A stretch of DNA of 39,830 nt from assembly GCA_017430765.1 (NCBI GenBank), contig JAFRMI010000014.1, forward strand, positions 1-39,830, in the 5' to 3' direction. Below, one piece after another: positions 22,279 through 31,868 of this stretch. Position numbers and translations under genes: made by a program. Each line of letters starts with the position of its first letter. Position 1 is the first letter of the stretch. This stretch comes from Lachnospiraceae bacterium. GTDB lineage: Bacteria; Bacillota_A; Clostridia; Lachnospirales; Lachnospiraceae. The notes under the pieces were generated by a model that was not told the origin of the DNA, searched no databases, and saw only the letters and a program-made list of their open reading frames with translations.

Positions 22279-24009
22279 ATGAAGACAGAAACAGGATTTG
22301 TAGCTGGAGTCAACGGCAACCTGATCAAGGTCAGCTTCGATGGCTCCGTTCGCAAGAATGAAGTCGGTTACATCCTCGTTGATGACAAACGCCTGAAGGG
22401 CGAGGTAATCCGTGTCAACAACGGGGAAGTAAGCATGCAGATCTACGAGATGACGAACGGCATCAAAGTCGGCGATCCCGTGGAATTTACCGGCGAGCTC
22501 ATGAGCGTGGATCTGGGACCGGGTCTTTTGACGCAGGTTTATGACGGACTGCAGAATCCGCTGCCCAAGCTGGCAGAGGAATGCGGATTCTTCCTGGACA
22601 GAGGCGTCTATCTGGATGCGATTCCGGATCGTGACTGGGAGTTTACCCCGACCGTCAGTGCCGGAGACTCTGTGAAAGCGGGAAGCACCATCGGCACGGT
22701 TCCCGAGGGACTGTTTACCCATCACATCATGGTTCCTTTCACACTGAGAGGAACGGACTGGACGGTGAAGTCGATTAAACCGGCAGGCACATACAATGTC
22801 CGGTCCACGATCTGCACTATTAAAAACAGCAAAGACGAAGAGCGGGATCTCTCCATGGTATTCACGCAGCCGATCAAGCAGGCAGTGAAGTGCTATGAGG
22901 AGAGGCTTCGCCCGAATGAGCCCCTTGTCACAAAGATCCGATGCATTGACGCGTTCCTGCCGGTTGCCAAGGGCGGAACGTTCTGCACACCCGGACCTTT
23001 CGGCGCGGGCAAAACGGTTCTGCAGCACATGCAGGCCAAGAACTCTGACGTGGACATCGTGATTGTCGCCGCCTGCGGAGAGCGCGCGGGCGAGGTCGTG
23101 GAAGTTCTGAAGGAATTCCCGGAGCTGACAGACCCGAAGACCGGCCGTTCACTGATGGAGAGAACAATCATCATCTGCAACACGTCGTCCATGCCGGTTG
23201 CTGCCCGTGAAGCGTCCTGCTACACGGCCGTTACTCTGGCTGAGTATTACAGACAGATGGGACTCGACGTTCTGCTGCTCGCGGACTCCACAAGCCGCTG
23301 GGCGCAGGCGATGCGTGAGATGTCCGGACGTCTGGAGGAGATCCCCGGTGAGGAAGCGTTCCCTGCTTACCTCGAGTCCACGATCGCTGCTTTCTATGAG
23401 AGAGCAGGTAAGGTCCGGCTCTACGACGGACAGATTGCTTCCATCACGATCGGCGGTACCGTATCTCCGGCGGGCGGTAACTTTGAGGAACCTGTGACAC
23501 AGGCGACACTGAAGGTGGTCGGCGCGTTCCACGGTCTTGCGCGTGAGCGCTCGGATGCGCGTAAATATCCCGCGATCCATCCGGTCGATTCATGGTCCAA
23601 GTACAAGGGCGTTGTAGATATGGACCGCATGACCAGGGCACGCGGCATGCTGATCCGCAGCAACGAAATCAACCAGATGATGAAGGTGGTCGGCGAGGAA
23701 GGTACTTCCAGCGAGGACTACATTCTCTATCAGAAGGGCGAACTCCTCGACGCGGTCTATCTGCAGCAGAACTCGTTCGATCCGATCGATGCGGCCTGTA
23801 TTCCGGAGAGACAGCGCAGAGAGTTTGACCGGCTCTACGACGCGATGACGAAGACCTACGATATCACCGACAAGAGTGAGATCAGAGGATTCTTCAATCA
23901 GCTCAGACAGGAGTTCCTTGACTGGCACGGTACCGAGTTCGAGACGCCTGAGTTCGAGAAGCAGGAAGAGAAGATTTCCGGCTTTTACATGGCAAGGGCA
24001 ATCGACTAG
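22279..24009 (+). CDS. atpA: V-type ATP synthase subunit A (catalytic)
   Basis: Protein of 576 aa. Walker A is GPFGAGKT (239-246), the form specific to V/A-type catalytic subunits; the Walker B region is DVLLLADSTSRWAQAMREMSGR, and VSPAGGNFEEPVTQATLKVV follows. The N-terminal beta-barrel and the inserted non-homologous region (about 110-190, including GTVPEGLFTHHIMVPF) are those of V-ATPase A. It forms the catalytic hexamer with subunit B and couples ATP hydrolysis or synthesis to ion flow. GGAG precedes ATG 22279. Confidence 0.97.
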   Translation: MKTETGFVAGVNGNLIKVSFDGSVRKNEVGYILVDDKRLKGEVIRVNNGEVSMQIYEMTNGIKVGDPVEFTGELMSVDLGPGLLTQVYDGLQNPLPKLAEECGFFLDRGVYLDAIPDRDWEFTPTVSAGDSVKAGSTIGTVPEGLFTHHIMVPFTLRGTDWTVKSIKPAGTYNVRSTICTIKNSKDEERDLSMVFTQPIKQAVKCYEERLRPNEPLVTKIRCIDAFLPVAKGGTFCTPGPFGAGKTVLQHMQAKNSDVDIVIVAACGERAGEVVEVLKEFPELTDPKTGRSLMERTIIICNTSSMPVAAREASCYTAVTLAEYYRQMGLDVLLLADSTSRWAQAMREMSGRLEEIPGEEAFPAYLESTIAAFYERAGKVRLYDGQIASITIGGTVSPAGGNFEEPVTQATLKVVGAFHGLARERSDARKYPAIHPVDSWSKYKGVVDMDRMTRARGMLIRSNEINQMMKVVGEEGTSSEDYILYQKGELLDAVYLQQNSFDPIDAACIPERQRREFDRLYDAMTKTYDITDKSEIRGFFNQLRQEFLDWHGTEFETPEFEKQEEKISGFYMARAID

Positions 24010-24038
24010 GGCAATGGATTAGGAGGTCTGGGTAGAAT

Positions 24039-25334
24039 ATGCAGAAAGTATATACCAAAATTGAATCAATTGTAGGCAACGTTGTTACCGTTCGCGCCCC
24101 GGGCGTCAGGAACGGTGACCTCGCGCTGGTCGGCGACAGCTACGCGAACGTGATCAAGCTGGATAAAGACATGGTGTCCCTGCAGGTGTTCGCCGGTGCG
24201 CAGGGCGTCAGCACGACAGACCCGGTCCGTTTCCTCGGCAGACCGATGATGGTCTCCTTCTCGGATCATCTGCTGGGCCGCGTGTTTGACGGCGCGGGTG
24301 TACCGAGAGACAACGGTCCCGCTCTGACGGAGAATATGATTCCGATCGGCGGTCCGTCCTTCAACCCGGCCAAGCGTATCCTCCCGAAAAAGATGATACG
24401 TACGGGTATTCCGATGATCGACGTCTTTAATACGCTGGTAGAGAGCCAGAAGCTCCCGATCTTCTCGATTTCCGGCGAGCCGTACAACCAGCTCCTGTCG
24501 AGAATCGCGATGCAGGCGGAAGTCGATATCATCATCCTCGGCGGCATGGGACTTAAATACGATGACTATATGGAATTCCGCGATACCCTTGAAAAGGGCG
24601 GCGCGATGAGCCACACGGTGATGTTCGTTCACACTGCGGCGGACCCGATCGTGGAATGCACGCTGGTGCCGGATATGGCGCTGGCAGTCGCGGAGCAGTT
24701 CGCTCTGACCGGCAAGAGAGTTCTGGTTCTCTTAACGGATATGACGAACTTCGCCGATGCGCAGAAGGAAATGGCGATCACGATGGAACAGGTTCCGTCC
24801 AACCGCGGTTACCCGGGCGATCTGTACAGCTGCCTCGCTTCCAGATATGAGAAGGCCGTGGATATCGAGGGAGCGGGCTCCATCACGATCCTTGGGGTTA
24901 CGACCATGCCCGGCGATGATGTCACGCATCCGGTTCCTGACAATACGGGATATATTACGGAGGGACAGTATTACCTGAAGGGCGGCCACATCGAGCCGTT
25001 TGGCTCGCTTTCACGTCTGAAGCAGAATGTCAACGGAAAAACCAGGGATGACCATCGTGCCCTGATGGATGGCATGATCCGTCTGTACGCGCAGTACAAG
25101 GAGAGTCTTGAGAAGAAATCCATGGGCTTCATGATGACGGAATGGGACGACAAACTTCTGAAGTACGGCGAACTGTTCGAGTCGAAGATGATGGACCTGA
25201 GCGTTAATATTCCGCTGGAGGATGCGCTTGACCTCGGATGGGACATTCTCGCGGAGTGCTTTGAGCCAAACGAGACCGGACTTAAGACCAGTCTGATCAG
25301 GGAGAGATGGCCGAATAAAGATGCTTTGAACTAA
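24039..25334 (+). CDS. atpB: V-type ATP synthase subunit B
   Basis: Protein of 431 aa homologous to A but without Walker A, as expected for the non-catalytic subunit. Conserved segments include [51 protein letters not shown] and [21 protein letters not shown]. It alternates with A in the head. GGAGGT lies about 11 nt upstream of ATG 24039, a slightly long spacing. The first codons overlap no other gene; the gap from subunit A is 29 nt. Confidence 0.97.
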   Translation: MQKVYTKIESIVGNVVTVRAPGVRNGDLALVGDSYANVIKLDKDMVSLQVFAGAQGVSTTDPVRFLGRPMMVSFSDHLLGRVFDGAGVPRDNGPALTENMIPIGGPSFNPAKRILPKKMIRTGIPMIDVFNTLVESQKLPIFSISGEPYNQLLSRIAMQAEVDIIILGGMGLKYDDYMEFRDTLEKGGAMSHTVMFVHTAADPIVECTLVPDMALAVAEQFALTGKRVLVLLTDMTNFADAQKEMAITMEQVPSNRGYPGDLYSCLASRYEKAVDIEGAGSITILGVTTMPGDDVTHPVPDNTGYITEGQYYLKGGHIEPFGSLSRLKQNVNGKTRDDHRALMDGMIRLYAQYKESLEKKSMGFMMTEWDDKLLKYGELFESKMMDLSVNIPLEDALDLGWDILAECFEPNETGLKTSLIRERWPNKDALN

Positions 25335-25349
25335 AGAAGGAGCGTTTCC

Positions 25350-25958
25350 ATGGCTATCAAACTTACAAAGAATGAACTGAAAAAGCAAAAGGACAACCTC
25401 AAGCAATTTCAGCGCTATCTTCCGACTCTGCAGCTGAAGAAACAGCAGCTTCAGTCCGTGATCATGAGGATACGCAATGAACTTGAAGAGAAGGAGACCG
25501 AACGCATTCAGATGGTTGGTGACCTGGACGAATGGATTGATGTTTTTGCGGAAAATGAGATCTTCGATGAGGAGCTGAAGCTTGACAAGCTGGTCGAGCC
25601 GGATCGGGTAATCACGAAGGATGACAACATTGCGGGCGTCAAGATTCCCACGTTCGAAGAGCTTACGTTCAAGGATATCAATTACGATGTGGATGAGTAC
25701 CCGCTTTGGGTCGATACAGCGGTCATCAAACTTCGTGAAATTGCAAGGCTCGATGCACTGGTTGCCACACTCCGAAAGCAGACGGAGCTCCTGGAGGCGG
25801 AACTGCGGACAACTTCACAGAGGGTCAACCTCTTTGAGAAGGTCAAGATTCCTGAAGCCAAGGAGAATATACGTGTGATTCAGGTATACATCGGGGATCA
25901 GCAGACGGCTGCCGTTGTCCGGGGCAAGATTTCGAAGAAAAAACTGCTGGAGGTATAG
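25350..25958 (+). CDS. atpD: V-type ATP synthase subunit D
   Basis: Protein of 202 aa, almost entirely helical: KLTKNELKKQKDNLKQFQRY at the N-terminus and the C-terminal helix LDALVATLRKQTELLEAELR with RRVN-like TSQRVNLFEKV. These pair as the long coiled coil of the central rotor shaft that turns inside the A3B3 head. AAGGAG precedes ATG 25350, and the stop is 3 nt before the next ATG, so translation with subunit I is coupled. Confidence 0.93.
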   Translation: MAIKLTKNELKKQKDNLKQFQRYLPTLQLKKQQLQSVIMRIRNELEEKETERIQMVGDLDEWIDVFAENEIFDEELKLDKLVEPDRVITKDDNIAGVKIPTFEELTFKDINYDVDEYPLWVDTAVIKLREIARLDALVATLRKQTELLEAELRTTSQRVNLFEKVKIPEAKENIRVIQVYIGDQQTAAVVRGKISKKKLLEV

Positions 25959-25961
25959 TCG

Positions 25962-27788
25962 ATGATTGAAAAAATGAAAATGGTTCACATCGTCACGCCG
26001 GCCTCCGGGAAAGAAGAGATGCTGAAGGGTCTAAGAGAGATCGGAATCATGCATCTTTCAGAAAAACAGGGCGCGGACCGTGCTTTGAACGATCGCTACC
26101 AGACTCTCTTAAGGACGGTTAATACCTTAAAGGAGTACGCTGATCCCAAGGCTAAGAAGAATGGGAACACGGAGCTTTTAAGCGACGGGGAATTTGAGAC
26201 CATGTATCGCGGCGTGCTGGATGCAGTGGAGCGGAAAGCTGCCTGCACGCAGGCCATCGGTGCCGCGAATGCGGAAATTGACAGAATCTCGGCGTGGGGA
26301 GACTTTTCACCGGAAGAGATCAATGAACTCCGGAAAGAAGGCTTCGACTTCCATTTTTACAGAATGGGTGCCAGAGAGTACCAGGAGGCTGTGGAGGACA
26401 AGAACATCCAGCTGCTCCGTCTGGCGTCGGTCGACAAGATGGACACGGTGGCTGTGATCGGAACCCTTCCGGCATCCATACCGGCGACGGAATTCATGCT
26501 GCCGGAGAAGAGCATGTCAGAGCTCCGCAAGGAGATTGAAACATGCCAGAAGGGCATTGCGGAATGTGAGGAGACCTTCAGGAAGGCTGCGGTCTATGAA
26601 GAAAACTTCCGCAGCGAGTTGCTCAAGATGCAGAACGACATGAACTTTTCGGCGGCCAGTGCCACGACGCAGTCCGATGAAGATTTCGTCTGGCTCTCCG
26701 GATACATTCCGGAAGTGGATCTGGAATCGTTCAAGGCGACGGCCGACGAGAACAACTGGGCCTGGGCAGTGGAAGACGTGGCGGAAGATGATGAGCAGAT
26801 CCCCACGAAGGTCCGTTACAACAAAGTATCGGCACTTATCAAACCGGTCTTTGATATTCTCGGTATCTTGCCGGGATACAGGGAGCAGGATATCTCACTG
26901 TGGTTCTTCCTGTTTTTCACGCTGTTTTTCGCAATGATCATCGGAGACGGCGGTTATGGCGTTCTGATCCTGGCGGGAGCGATTGCCCTGCATGTCAAAC
27001 AGAAGAAAGTCAACAATGTGACGTTCCTTCTCTATATACTGTCGATCGCAACGATTATCTGGGGCGCGGTCACAGGAACCTGGTTCGGTATGGAAAGTGC
27101 CATGAACGTTCCGTTCCTGAAAGCACTCGTCATCCCAAGCATCGCAACGTACCCGAAGTATTTCGGTCTTACGGATTCGGTGTCGCAGAACTCGGTCATG
27201 AAGTTCTCCTTCTCGATCGGTGCGGTGCAGATGGCGCTCGGGTCAATCCTTTCGATCAAAAAGAAGATTCCGGAGAAGGACCTTTCCTGGATCGCCGATT
27301 TAGGCTGGACGGTCGCGATTATAGCGATGTATATGCTGTCGCTGAACCTGGTTATTCATGAGGACATTAATCTTGTGCCGGTGTTCGCTTTGATCGGTGT
27401 CGCGTTTCTGCTGGTTGTTCTGTTCGGCGGAATGTCGCCTGACAAAACCATCGGGCAGGGACTCAAGGCAGGTCTTGCGGATTCGTTCACAACGTTCCTC
27501 AATACGATCAGCTGCTTCGGCAACGTCATGAGTTACATCCGTCTGTTCGCGGTTGGCATGGCAGGCGTGGCGATCTCACAGAGTTTCAACGGAATTGCGG
27601 CGGGAATGAAAGGCCCTCTGGTGATCGTGGGAATTGTGGTCGTACTGATCGGGCATGCGCTCAATATTGTCATGTGCTTCCTGTCTGTTGTCGTTCACGG
27701 CGTGCGTCTGAACGTGCTCGAGTTCTCCGGCCAGGTCGGGCTTGAGTGGACGGGAATCCCGTATGAGCCATTTAAAAAACTGAATTAA
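25962..27788 (+). CDS. atpI: V-type ATP synthase subunit I (a subunit)
   Basis: Protein of 608 aa. The soluble N-terminal half has two helical coiled-coil stretches and binds the peripheral stalk. The C-terminal half from about residue 300 has 7-8 membrane helices and forms the ion half-channels. Arg527 in SYIRLFAVGMAGVAISQSFN matches the essential arginine that faces the rotor carboxylate. GGAGG lies upstream of ATG 25962 inside the end of subunit D. A 94-nt gap follows before subunit K. Confidence 0.95.
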   Translation: MIEKMKMVHIVTPASGKEEMLKGLREIGIMHLSEKQGADRALNDRYQTLLRTVNTLKEYADPKAKKNGNTELLSDGEFETMYRGVLDAVERKAACTQAIGAANAEIDRISAWGDFSPEEINELRKEGFDFHFYRMGAREYQEAVEDKNIQLLRLASVDKMDTVAVIGTLPASIPATEFMLPEKSMSELRKEIETCQKGIAECEETFRKAAVYEENFRSELLKMQNDMNFSAASATTQSDEDFVWLSGYIPEVDLESFKATADENNWAWAVEDVAEDDEQIPTKVRYNKVSALIKPVFDILGILPGYREQDISLWFFLFFTLFFAMIIGDGGYGVLILAGAIALHVKQKKVNNVTFLLYILSIATIIWGAVTGTWFGMESAMNVPFLKALVIPSIATYPKYFGLTDSVSQNSVMKFSFSIGAVQMALGSILSIKKKIPEKDLSWIADLGWTVAIIAMYMLSLNLVIHEDINLVPVFALIGVAFLLVVLFGGMSPDKTIGQGLKAGLADSFTTFLNTISCFGNVMSYIRLFAVGMAGVAISQSFNGIAAGMKGPLVIVGIVVVLIGHALNIVMCFLSVVVHGVRLNVLEFSGQVGLEWTGIPYEPFKKLN

Positions 27789-27882
27789 TGAATTATGACG
27801 TGCCTGCTGAGGGACGACAGAAACAATCCAAATACGGTTTTAAGAATTATAGGTACAATCTTTTAAGAAAAGGAGAATTATC

Positions 27883-28311
27883 ATGAATATCGCATTTATC
27901 GGTATGGCTGCTGCTCTTGGTTTATCTGCGTGCGGTTCGGCTTTCGGAGCCGGCTTTGCCGGACAGGCATCCATAGGCGCATGGAAGAAGTGCTACGCGG
28001 CAGGAAAGCCGGCGCCGTTCATCATGATCGCTTTCACCGGAGCTCCTCTGACACAGACCATCTACGGCTTCCTTCTGATGAACTTCATCAACAGCTCGAA
28101 CTGTGATCCCGGAAAGGCTCTCGGTGTCGGCCTCTTCGGCGGCCTTGCAATCGGCCTGTCCGCTCTGTTCCAGGGCAAGTGCGCAGCGGCTTCCGCGGAT
28201 GCTCTCGGTGCAACCGGAAAAGGTACCGCGAACTATTTTATCGTAATCGGTATCGCAGAAACAGTTGCGCTGTTTACGCTGGTCTTCTGCCTGCTGCTTC
28301 TCAACAGCTGA
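27883..28311 (+). CDS. atpK: V-type ATP synthase subunit K (rotor ring), predicted Na+-binding
   Basis: Hydrophobic protein of 142 aa made of two fused hairpins (four helices), the size of the V-type proteolipid. The ion carboxylate is Glu126 in GIAETVALF. Thr57-Gln58 (PLTQTIYG) and Gln97 (FQGKCAAA) match the residues that with the Glu coordinate Na+ in the Enterococcus hirae NtpK ring, so Na+ translocation is inferred. The first hairpin has no acidic residue, as usual. AAAAGGAG precedes ATG 27883. It is the last gene of the operon. Confidence 0.95.
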   Translation: MNIAFIGMAAALGLSACGSAFGAGFAGQASIGAWKKCYAAGKPAPFIMIAFTGAPLTQTIYGFLLMNFINSSNCDPGKALGVGLFGGLAIGLSALFQGKCAAASADALGATGKGTANYFIVIGIAETVALFTLVFCLLLLNS

Positions 28312-28363
28312 TAAGGCAGAGAACCGGACGAGCAGAATCTGTTTTTACAGAATGATTCTTTTT

Positions 28364-28395
28364 GGTAACTGTTCAGGGTCACCTGGACAGTTACC
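28364..28395 (+). repeat. 14-bp palindrome, copy 2; likely terminator of the V-ATPase operon
   Basis: GGTAACTGTTCAGG (28364-28377) pairs with CCTGGACAGTTACC (28382-28395) with a single G.T position and a 4-nt loop, followed by TTTCTTTTC. The left arm is identical to copy 1 at 2099-2127 over 13 bases. Here the T-rich tail would let it act as a terminator. Confidence 0.8.
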
Positions 28396-28412
28396 TTTCT
28401 TTTCGAACAGGT

Positions 28413-29030
28413 ATGAATATTGCAGATTATATTCTATACGAGGATCGGGAGATCCTTGTTGTCAATAAGCCGGCGGGAATCGCCGCTCAGAGCGCGCGCG
28501 TGACGGAGCCCGATCTGGCCAGCCTCCTTCGCACATATACCGGAAGAGAGGTGTATATCGTTCACCGTCTGGATCAGGCGGTATCCGGGATCGTCGTCTT
28601 CGCGAGAACAAAGAAAGCCGCCGCATCCTTATCGGGAGCTTTTCAAAGAGGGGATACGGAGAAAGTGTACCGGGCGAAAGTGAGCGGCTGCATTTGCAAA
28701 GACAGGGATACCCTGACGGACTGGCTTTTGAAGGACGGAAGGACGAATACGTCCCGGGTCGTGCCCGAGGGGACACAGGGCGCGAAGAAGGCCGTGCTGG
28801 AATATGAAAGGGCGGGGGAGCAGGAACTTCGGATCCGTCTTATGACCGGACGGCACCATCAGATCCGCGTGCAGCTCTCCCACGCCGGAATGCCGATTCT
28901 GGGGGATCGGAAATACGGAGGCGAGGCCTGCTATGGAAGGGGCAGAATTGCCCTCTGCGCGGAGAGGCTTTCGTTTACGCACCCGGGGACGGGAGAGAAG
29001 ATGACGTTTGATATAGAGCCGGATTTTTGA
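28413..29030 (+). CDS. RluA-family pseudouridine synthase
   Basis: Protein of 205 aa, shorter than RluD-type enzymes and without an S4 domain. The catalytic Asp is Asp54 in HRLDQAVSG; KPAGI, LMTGRHHQIRVQLSHAG and the terminal AERLSFTHP are also family motifs. It isomerises uridine in rRNA or tRNA; the target site cannot be told. ATG 28413 is chosen because NIADYILYEDREILVVNKP is the usual start; the site AACAGG is weak. It begins 18 nt after the palindrome. Confidence 0.88.
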   Translation: MNIADYILYEDREILVVNKPAGIAAQSARVTEPDLASLLRTYTGREVYIVHRLDQAVSGIVVFARTKKAAASLSGAFQRGDTEKVYRAKVSGCICKDRDTLTDWLLKDGRTNTSRVVPEGTQGAKKAVLEYERAGEQELRIRLMTGRHHQIRVQLSHAGMPILGDRKYGGEACYGRGRIALCAERLSFTHPGTGEKMTFDIEPDF

Positions 29031-29177
29031 GCCGCGCGGAAAAAACATATCAGGATGGAATTTTTCATATCCCTATGATAAAATACTTGTGATTATTCGG
29101 CGGGAACGGATACTAAGTGACTGCCTGCAATATATGAAAACATCGACAGGAATGGGCGAAACACACGGGATCGCCGC

Positions 29178-29240
29178 ATGAAAGTCAAAGATCGGATGCC
29201 GGAGGAAACCCGCAAGTACTTTGAGAAGCAGAATTTTTAA
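29178..29240 (+). CDS. 20-codon frame overlapping the start of the large secreted protein
   Basis: ATG 29178 opens MKVKDRMPEETRKYFEKQNF and stops at TAA 29238-29240, inside the first codons of the 826-aa gene in another frame. It may be a leader peptide whose translation is coupled to that gene. Alternatively it is the true N-terminus of that protein, split off by one extra T in the T5 run at 29234-29238. It has no strong ribosome binding site. Confidence 0.35.
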   Translation: MKVKDRMPEETRKYFEKQNF

Positions 29241-31701
29241 GCTGATATGCCTCACGCTGCTGTTCATCGGCGGTGTGGCATTCTTTTCAAATCTGTCACT
29301 TTTAAACAGAGGACAGTCAGTCAGTGCGTCGGATCTAACAGATCCGACGCTTCCTGTCGTGTGCATCGATGTGGACGGCAATAAGGTCAACCGTATGAAT
29401 GGCTATGTCACGGAGATGGATGTCAGGAATATGCGCGGCGGACTGATTCCCGTGACAACGACGCGGACAATCCGCGTATCCTATAAGGCGTACCACAATA
29501 AGGTGCGCTCTGTCTCCTATGAGGTTTCCACTCCGGACACCGGGGAAGTCGTCGAGAACGCGAAGATCGGCAATTTCCAGGCGGACGGCGACTATATGTC
29601 GGCGACGTTCAGCCTGTCGGAACCGATTCTCATGAACCGCGAGTACCCGATCCGCTTTACGGTGACAACGGAGTCAAAAGACGTGTATTACTACGCGCGT
29701 GTCATTCAGCGGTCAGATCCGATCACCAATCTCTATGTGCAGTTTGTGTATGATTTTTATGAGGGCTGCACGAACCAGGCGGGTGCATCTGATCTCAACA
29801 CGTATCTTGAGACGGACGACACAATTACCAACAATTCTTTCACGAATGTCAACATCAAGTCGACGCTCCGTCAGGTCACATGGGGGAATCTCAACCCGCA
29901 GATCTATCGGAAAGCTGTGCCGACGATCCGCGATATGAGCGGCGAGACCTGTTCTCTTACGACCGATTACATGATCAGCGCGGAGAGCGACAGCGGCCAG
30001 GAGATCTACCATGTCCGGGAGTTCTATCGCCTGCGGTACTACAACAGCCGCATGATGCTGCTCAATTTCACAAGAAAAGCGCTGCAGGTCTATAACGGCC
30101 ACTCGGAGACCGCGATTACGGCCAGCGGCGTCAATTTGGGCATTGCGGACAATGACGTGCAGTATGTCGCGAACGCCGCTGCGGACACGGTGGCATTTGT
30201 GCAGGACGGCGCGCTTTGGGAGTACGCGGCGAGCTCGGACAAGCTTGCGAGGGTATTTTCCTTCCGCGAGGCCGGCGTCGGTACGGACGAGCGCGATGAC
30301 AACACCGATTACGGCATCAAGATCGTGCGGGTCTCCGAGGGCGGCGGGATCGACTTTGCCGTCTACGGGTACATGAGCCGCGGTGAGCATGAGGGGCGCA
30401 GCGGCGTCGCGATCTGCCACTACAACTCGGAGAGCTCGACTGTGACGGAGCGTTCATTTATCCCTTACATGAAATCGTTTGACCTTCTAGAGAAGGATAT
30501 GGAGAAGCTCTGCTATATCGGTACGGAGAATCTCGCCTATCTGTATCTGGACCGCGCGGTTTACAGCGTGGATCTGAGCTCCAGGAACGCGGAGCAGATC
30601 CTTCACGGCATTCATCCGGACTGTTTCGTCTCTTCGGCCTCTCACAGCCGGATCGCCTGGATGAACGCGATGGATCCGTACGCGTCATCGGAGATCACGG
30701 TGATGGATCTGGAGACGGGGGCGCGCCGCGCCATCCGCTCGGACAGCGGCCAGTTCCTCCGAACCATCGGTTTTTTGAATGACGATCTGGTATACGGCAT
30801 CGCCGAGGAAAGCGATCTGGTATCCGGCATATCCGGCGATGTGACGTTCCCCATGAAAAAGCTTCTGATCGAGGACGGGAACGGGACGGTTGTAAAAGAT
30901 TACAATCCGCAGGGGATGTGGGTTACGGATGTTTCCATGGAGCCGGGACTCGCCCGTCTGACAAGGGTGAAGAAGGAAGGCGGCGTCTACGTTCCGGCGG
31001 AGGGGGACAATATCATCAACAACCGGCAGGCGGAGGAGAGCGAGGTGACGGTGTCGCTCGCGAGTTCCGCGCGGCAGGGGGTCCAGGTGGGCCTGAAGTT
31101 CCCCCGCTCGGTCGCGAGTCTGAAACCTTCGATCACGGATTTCAGGATCCGCTATCTGCCGCAGCAGGTCTTCGTTCCGGAGGCAGTGGAGGACGGACTG
31201 CACCTGTATTATGTCTATGCCTATGGACGGCTCATGCAGATCTTCACGGATCCGGCGAGGGCTGTGCTGACAGCCGACGAGAATGTGGGTGTGGTGCTCA
31301 ACGAGAAGGGGCAGTATATCTATGAGCGCGGCAATAAGCAGACCAAGACGGAACTTGCGAATGCGGATATCCCGGAGGCTTTCCTCAGCGGCATGATCGA
31401 TGCGAACGATCTTGCGGAGGCCGTTCCGGAGAATGTGACCGTGCTGAATCTGACCGGATGCACGCTGGACCAGGTTCTTTACCAGCTGTCGCAGGGGAGG
31501 GCCGTCGTGACGCGGCTCGGAGACGGAAGCATCCGTGTCATTGTGGGCTATGACCGTTATAATACACTGCAGTATAATTTTGATACGACGGAGCACTTCT
31601 ACATGGGAATTAACGACAGCACGAACGCGATGCTGGAAGGCGGCAATGTCTTCGTCACCTACATCGAATCCCGCTCTACGGTGAAAGAGACCAGGTCCTG
31701 A
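29221..31701 (+). CDS. large secreted or membrane-anchored protein of unknown function
   Basis: Protein of 826 aa from a TTG at 29221. An N-terminal hydrophobic helix (ICLTLLFIGGVAFFSNL) is a signal or anchor. The long extracellular part is beta-rich, with NxT/S-like Asn-rich patches. The C-terminal ~90 residues (LTGCTLDQVLYQLSQGRAVV, then IRVIVGYDRY, then FVTYIE) resemble the layout of C39-like papain-fold domains, but the expected catalytic His before VIVGYD is Arg, so a non-catalytic domain is inferred. I recall similar proteins in Lachnospiraceae without known function. The start is uncertain: GGAGG lies 15 nt upstream, longer than usual. No good terminator separates it from the livK promoter region. 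Confidence 0.7.
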   Translation: MRSRIFKLICLTLLFIGGVAFFSNLSLLNRGQSVSASDLTDPTLPVVCIDVDGNKVNRMNGYVTEMDVRNMRGGLIPVTTTRTIRVSYKAYHNKVRSVSYEVSTPDTGEVVENAKIGNFQADGDYMSATFSLSEPILMNREYPIRFTVTTESKDVYYYARVIQRSDPITNLYVQFVYDFYEGCTNQAGASDLNTYLETDDTITNNSFTNVNIKSTLRQVTWGNLNPQIYRKAVPTIRDMSGETCSLTTDYMISAESDSGQEIYHVREFYRLRYYNSRMMLLNFTRKALQVYNGHSETAITASGVNLGIADNDVQYVANAAADTVAFVQDGALWEYAASSDKLARVFSFREAGVGTDERDDNTDYGIKIVRVSEGGGIDFAVYGYMSRGEHEGRSGVAICHYNSESSTVTERSFIPYMKSFDLLEKDMEKLCYIGTENLAYLYLDRAVYSVDLSSRNAEQILHGIHPDCFVSSASHSRIAWMNAMDPYASSEITVMDLETGARRAIRSDSGQFLRTIGFLNDDLVYGIAEESDLVSGISGDVTFPMKKLLIEDGNGTVVKDYNPQGMWVTDVSMEPGLARLTRVKKEGGVYVPAEGDNIINNRQAEESEVTVSLASSARQGVQVGLKFPRSVASLKPSITDFRIRYLPQQVFVPEAVEDGLHLYYVYAYGRLMQIFTDPARAVLTADENVGVVLNEKGQYIYERGNKQTKTELANADIPEAFLSGMIDANDLAEAVPENVTVLNLTGCTLDQVLYQLSQGRAVVTRLGDGSIRVIVGYDRYNTLQYNFDTTEHFYMGINDSTNAMLEGGNVFVTYIESRSTVKETRS

Positions 31702-31721
31702 CCTGTAAGTGGGCAGGAACA

Positions 31722-31751
31722 TTGACAAAGCCGGAAAAAAAAGTGTATAGT
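31722..31751 (+). promoter_or_regulatory. sigma-A promoter of the liv operon
   Basis: TTGACA (31722-31727), 18 nt with an A8 tract, then TATAGT (31746-31751). It lies about 115 nt upstream of the livK ATG. Confidence 0.8.
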
Positions 31752-31868
31752 AGCGTTGGTTTTGCAGGATGAAACCGGCGGGGGATTAAGAGATGCATAT
31801 CCCGGTTCTTCTGTCCCTGTCATCGCGCAGAACTGAGGTCAATTTTTTAAAAAGGAGAGTGATTATTT

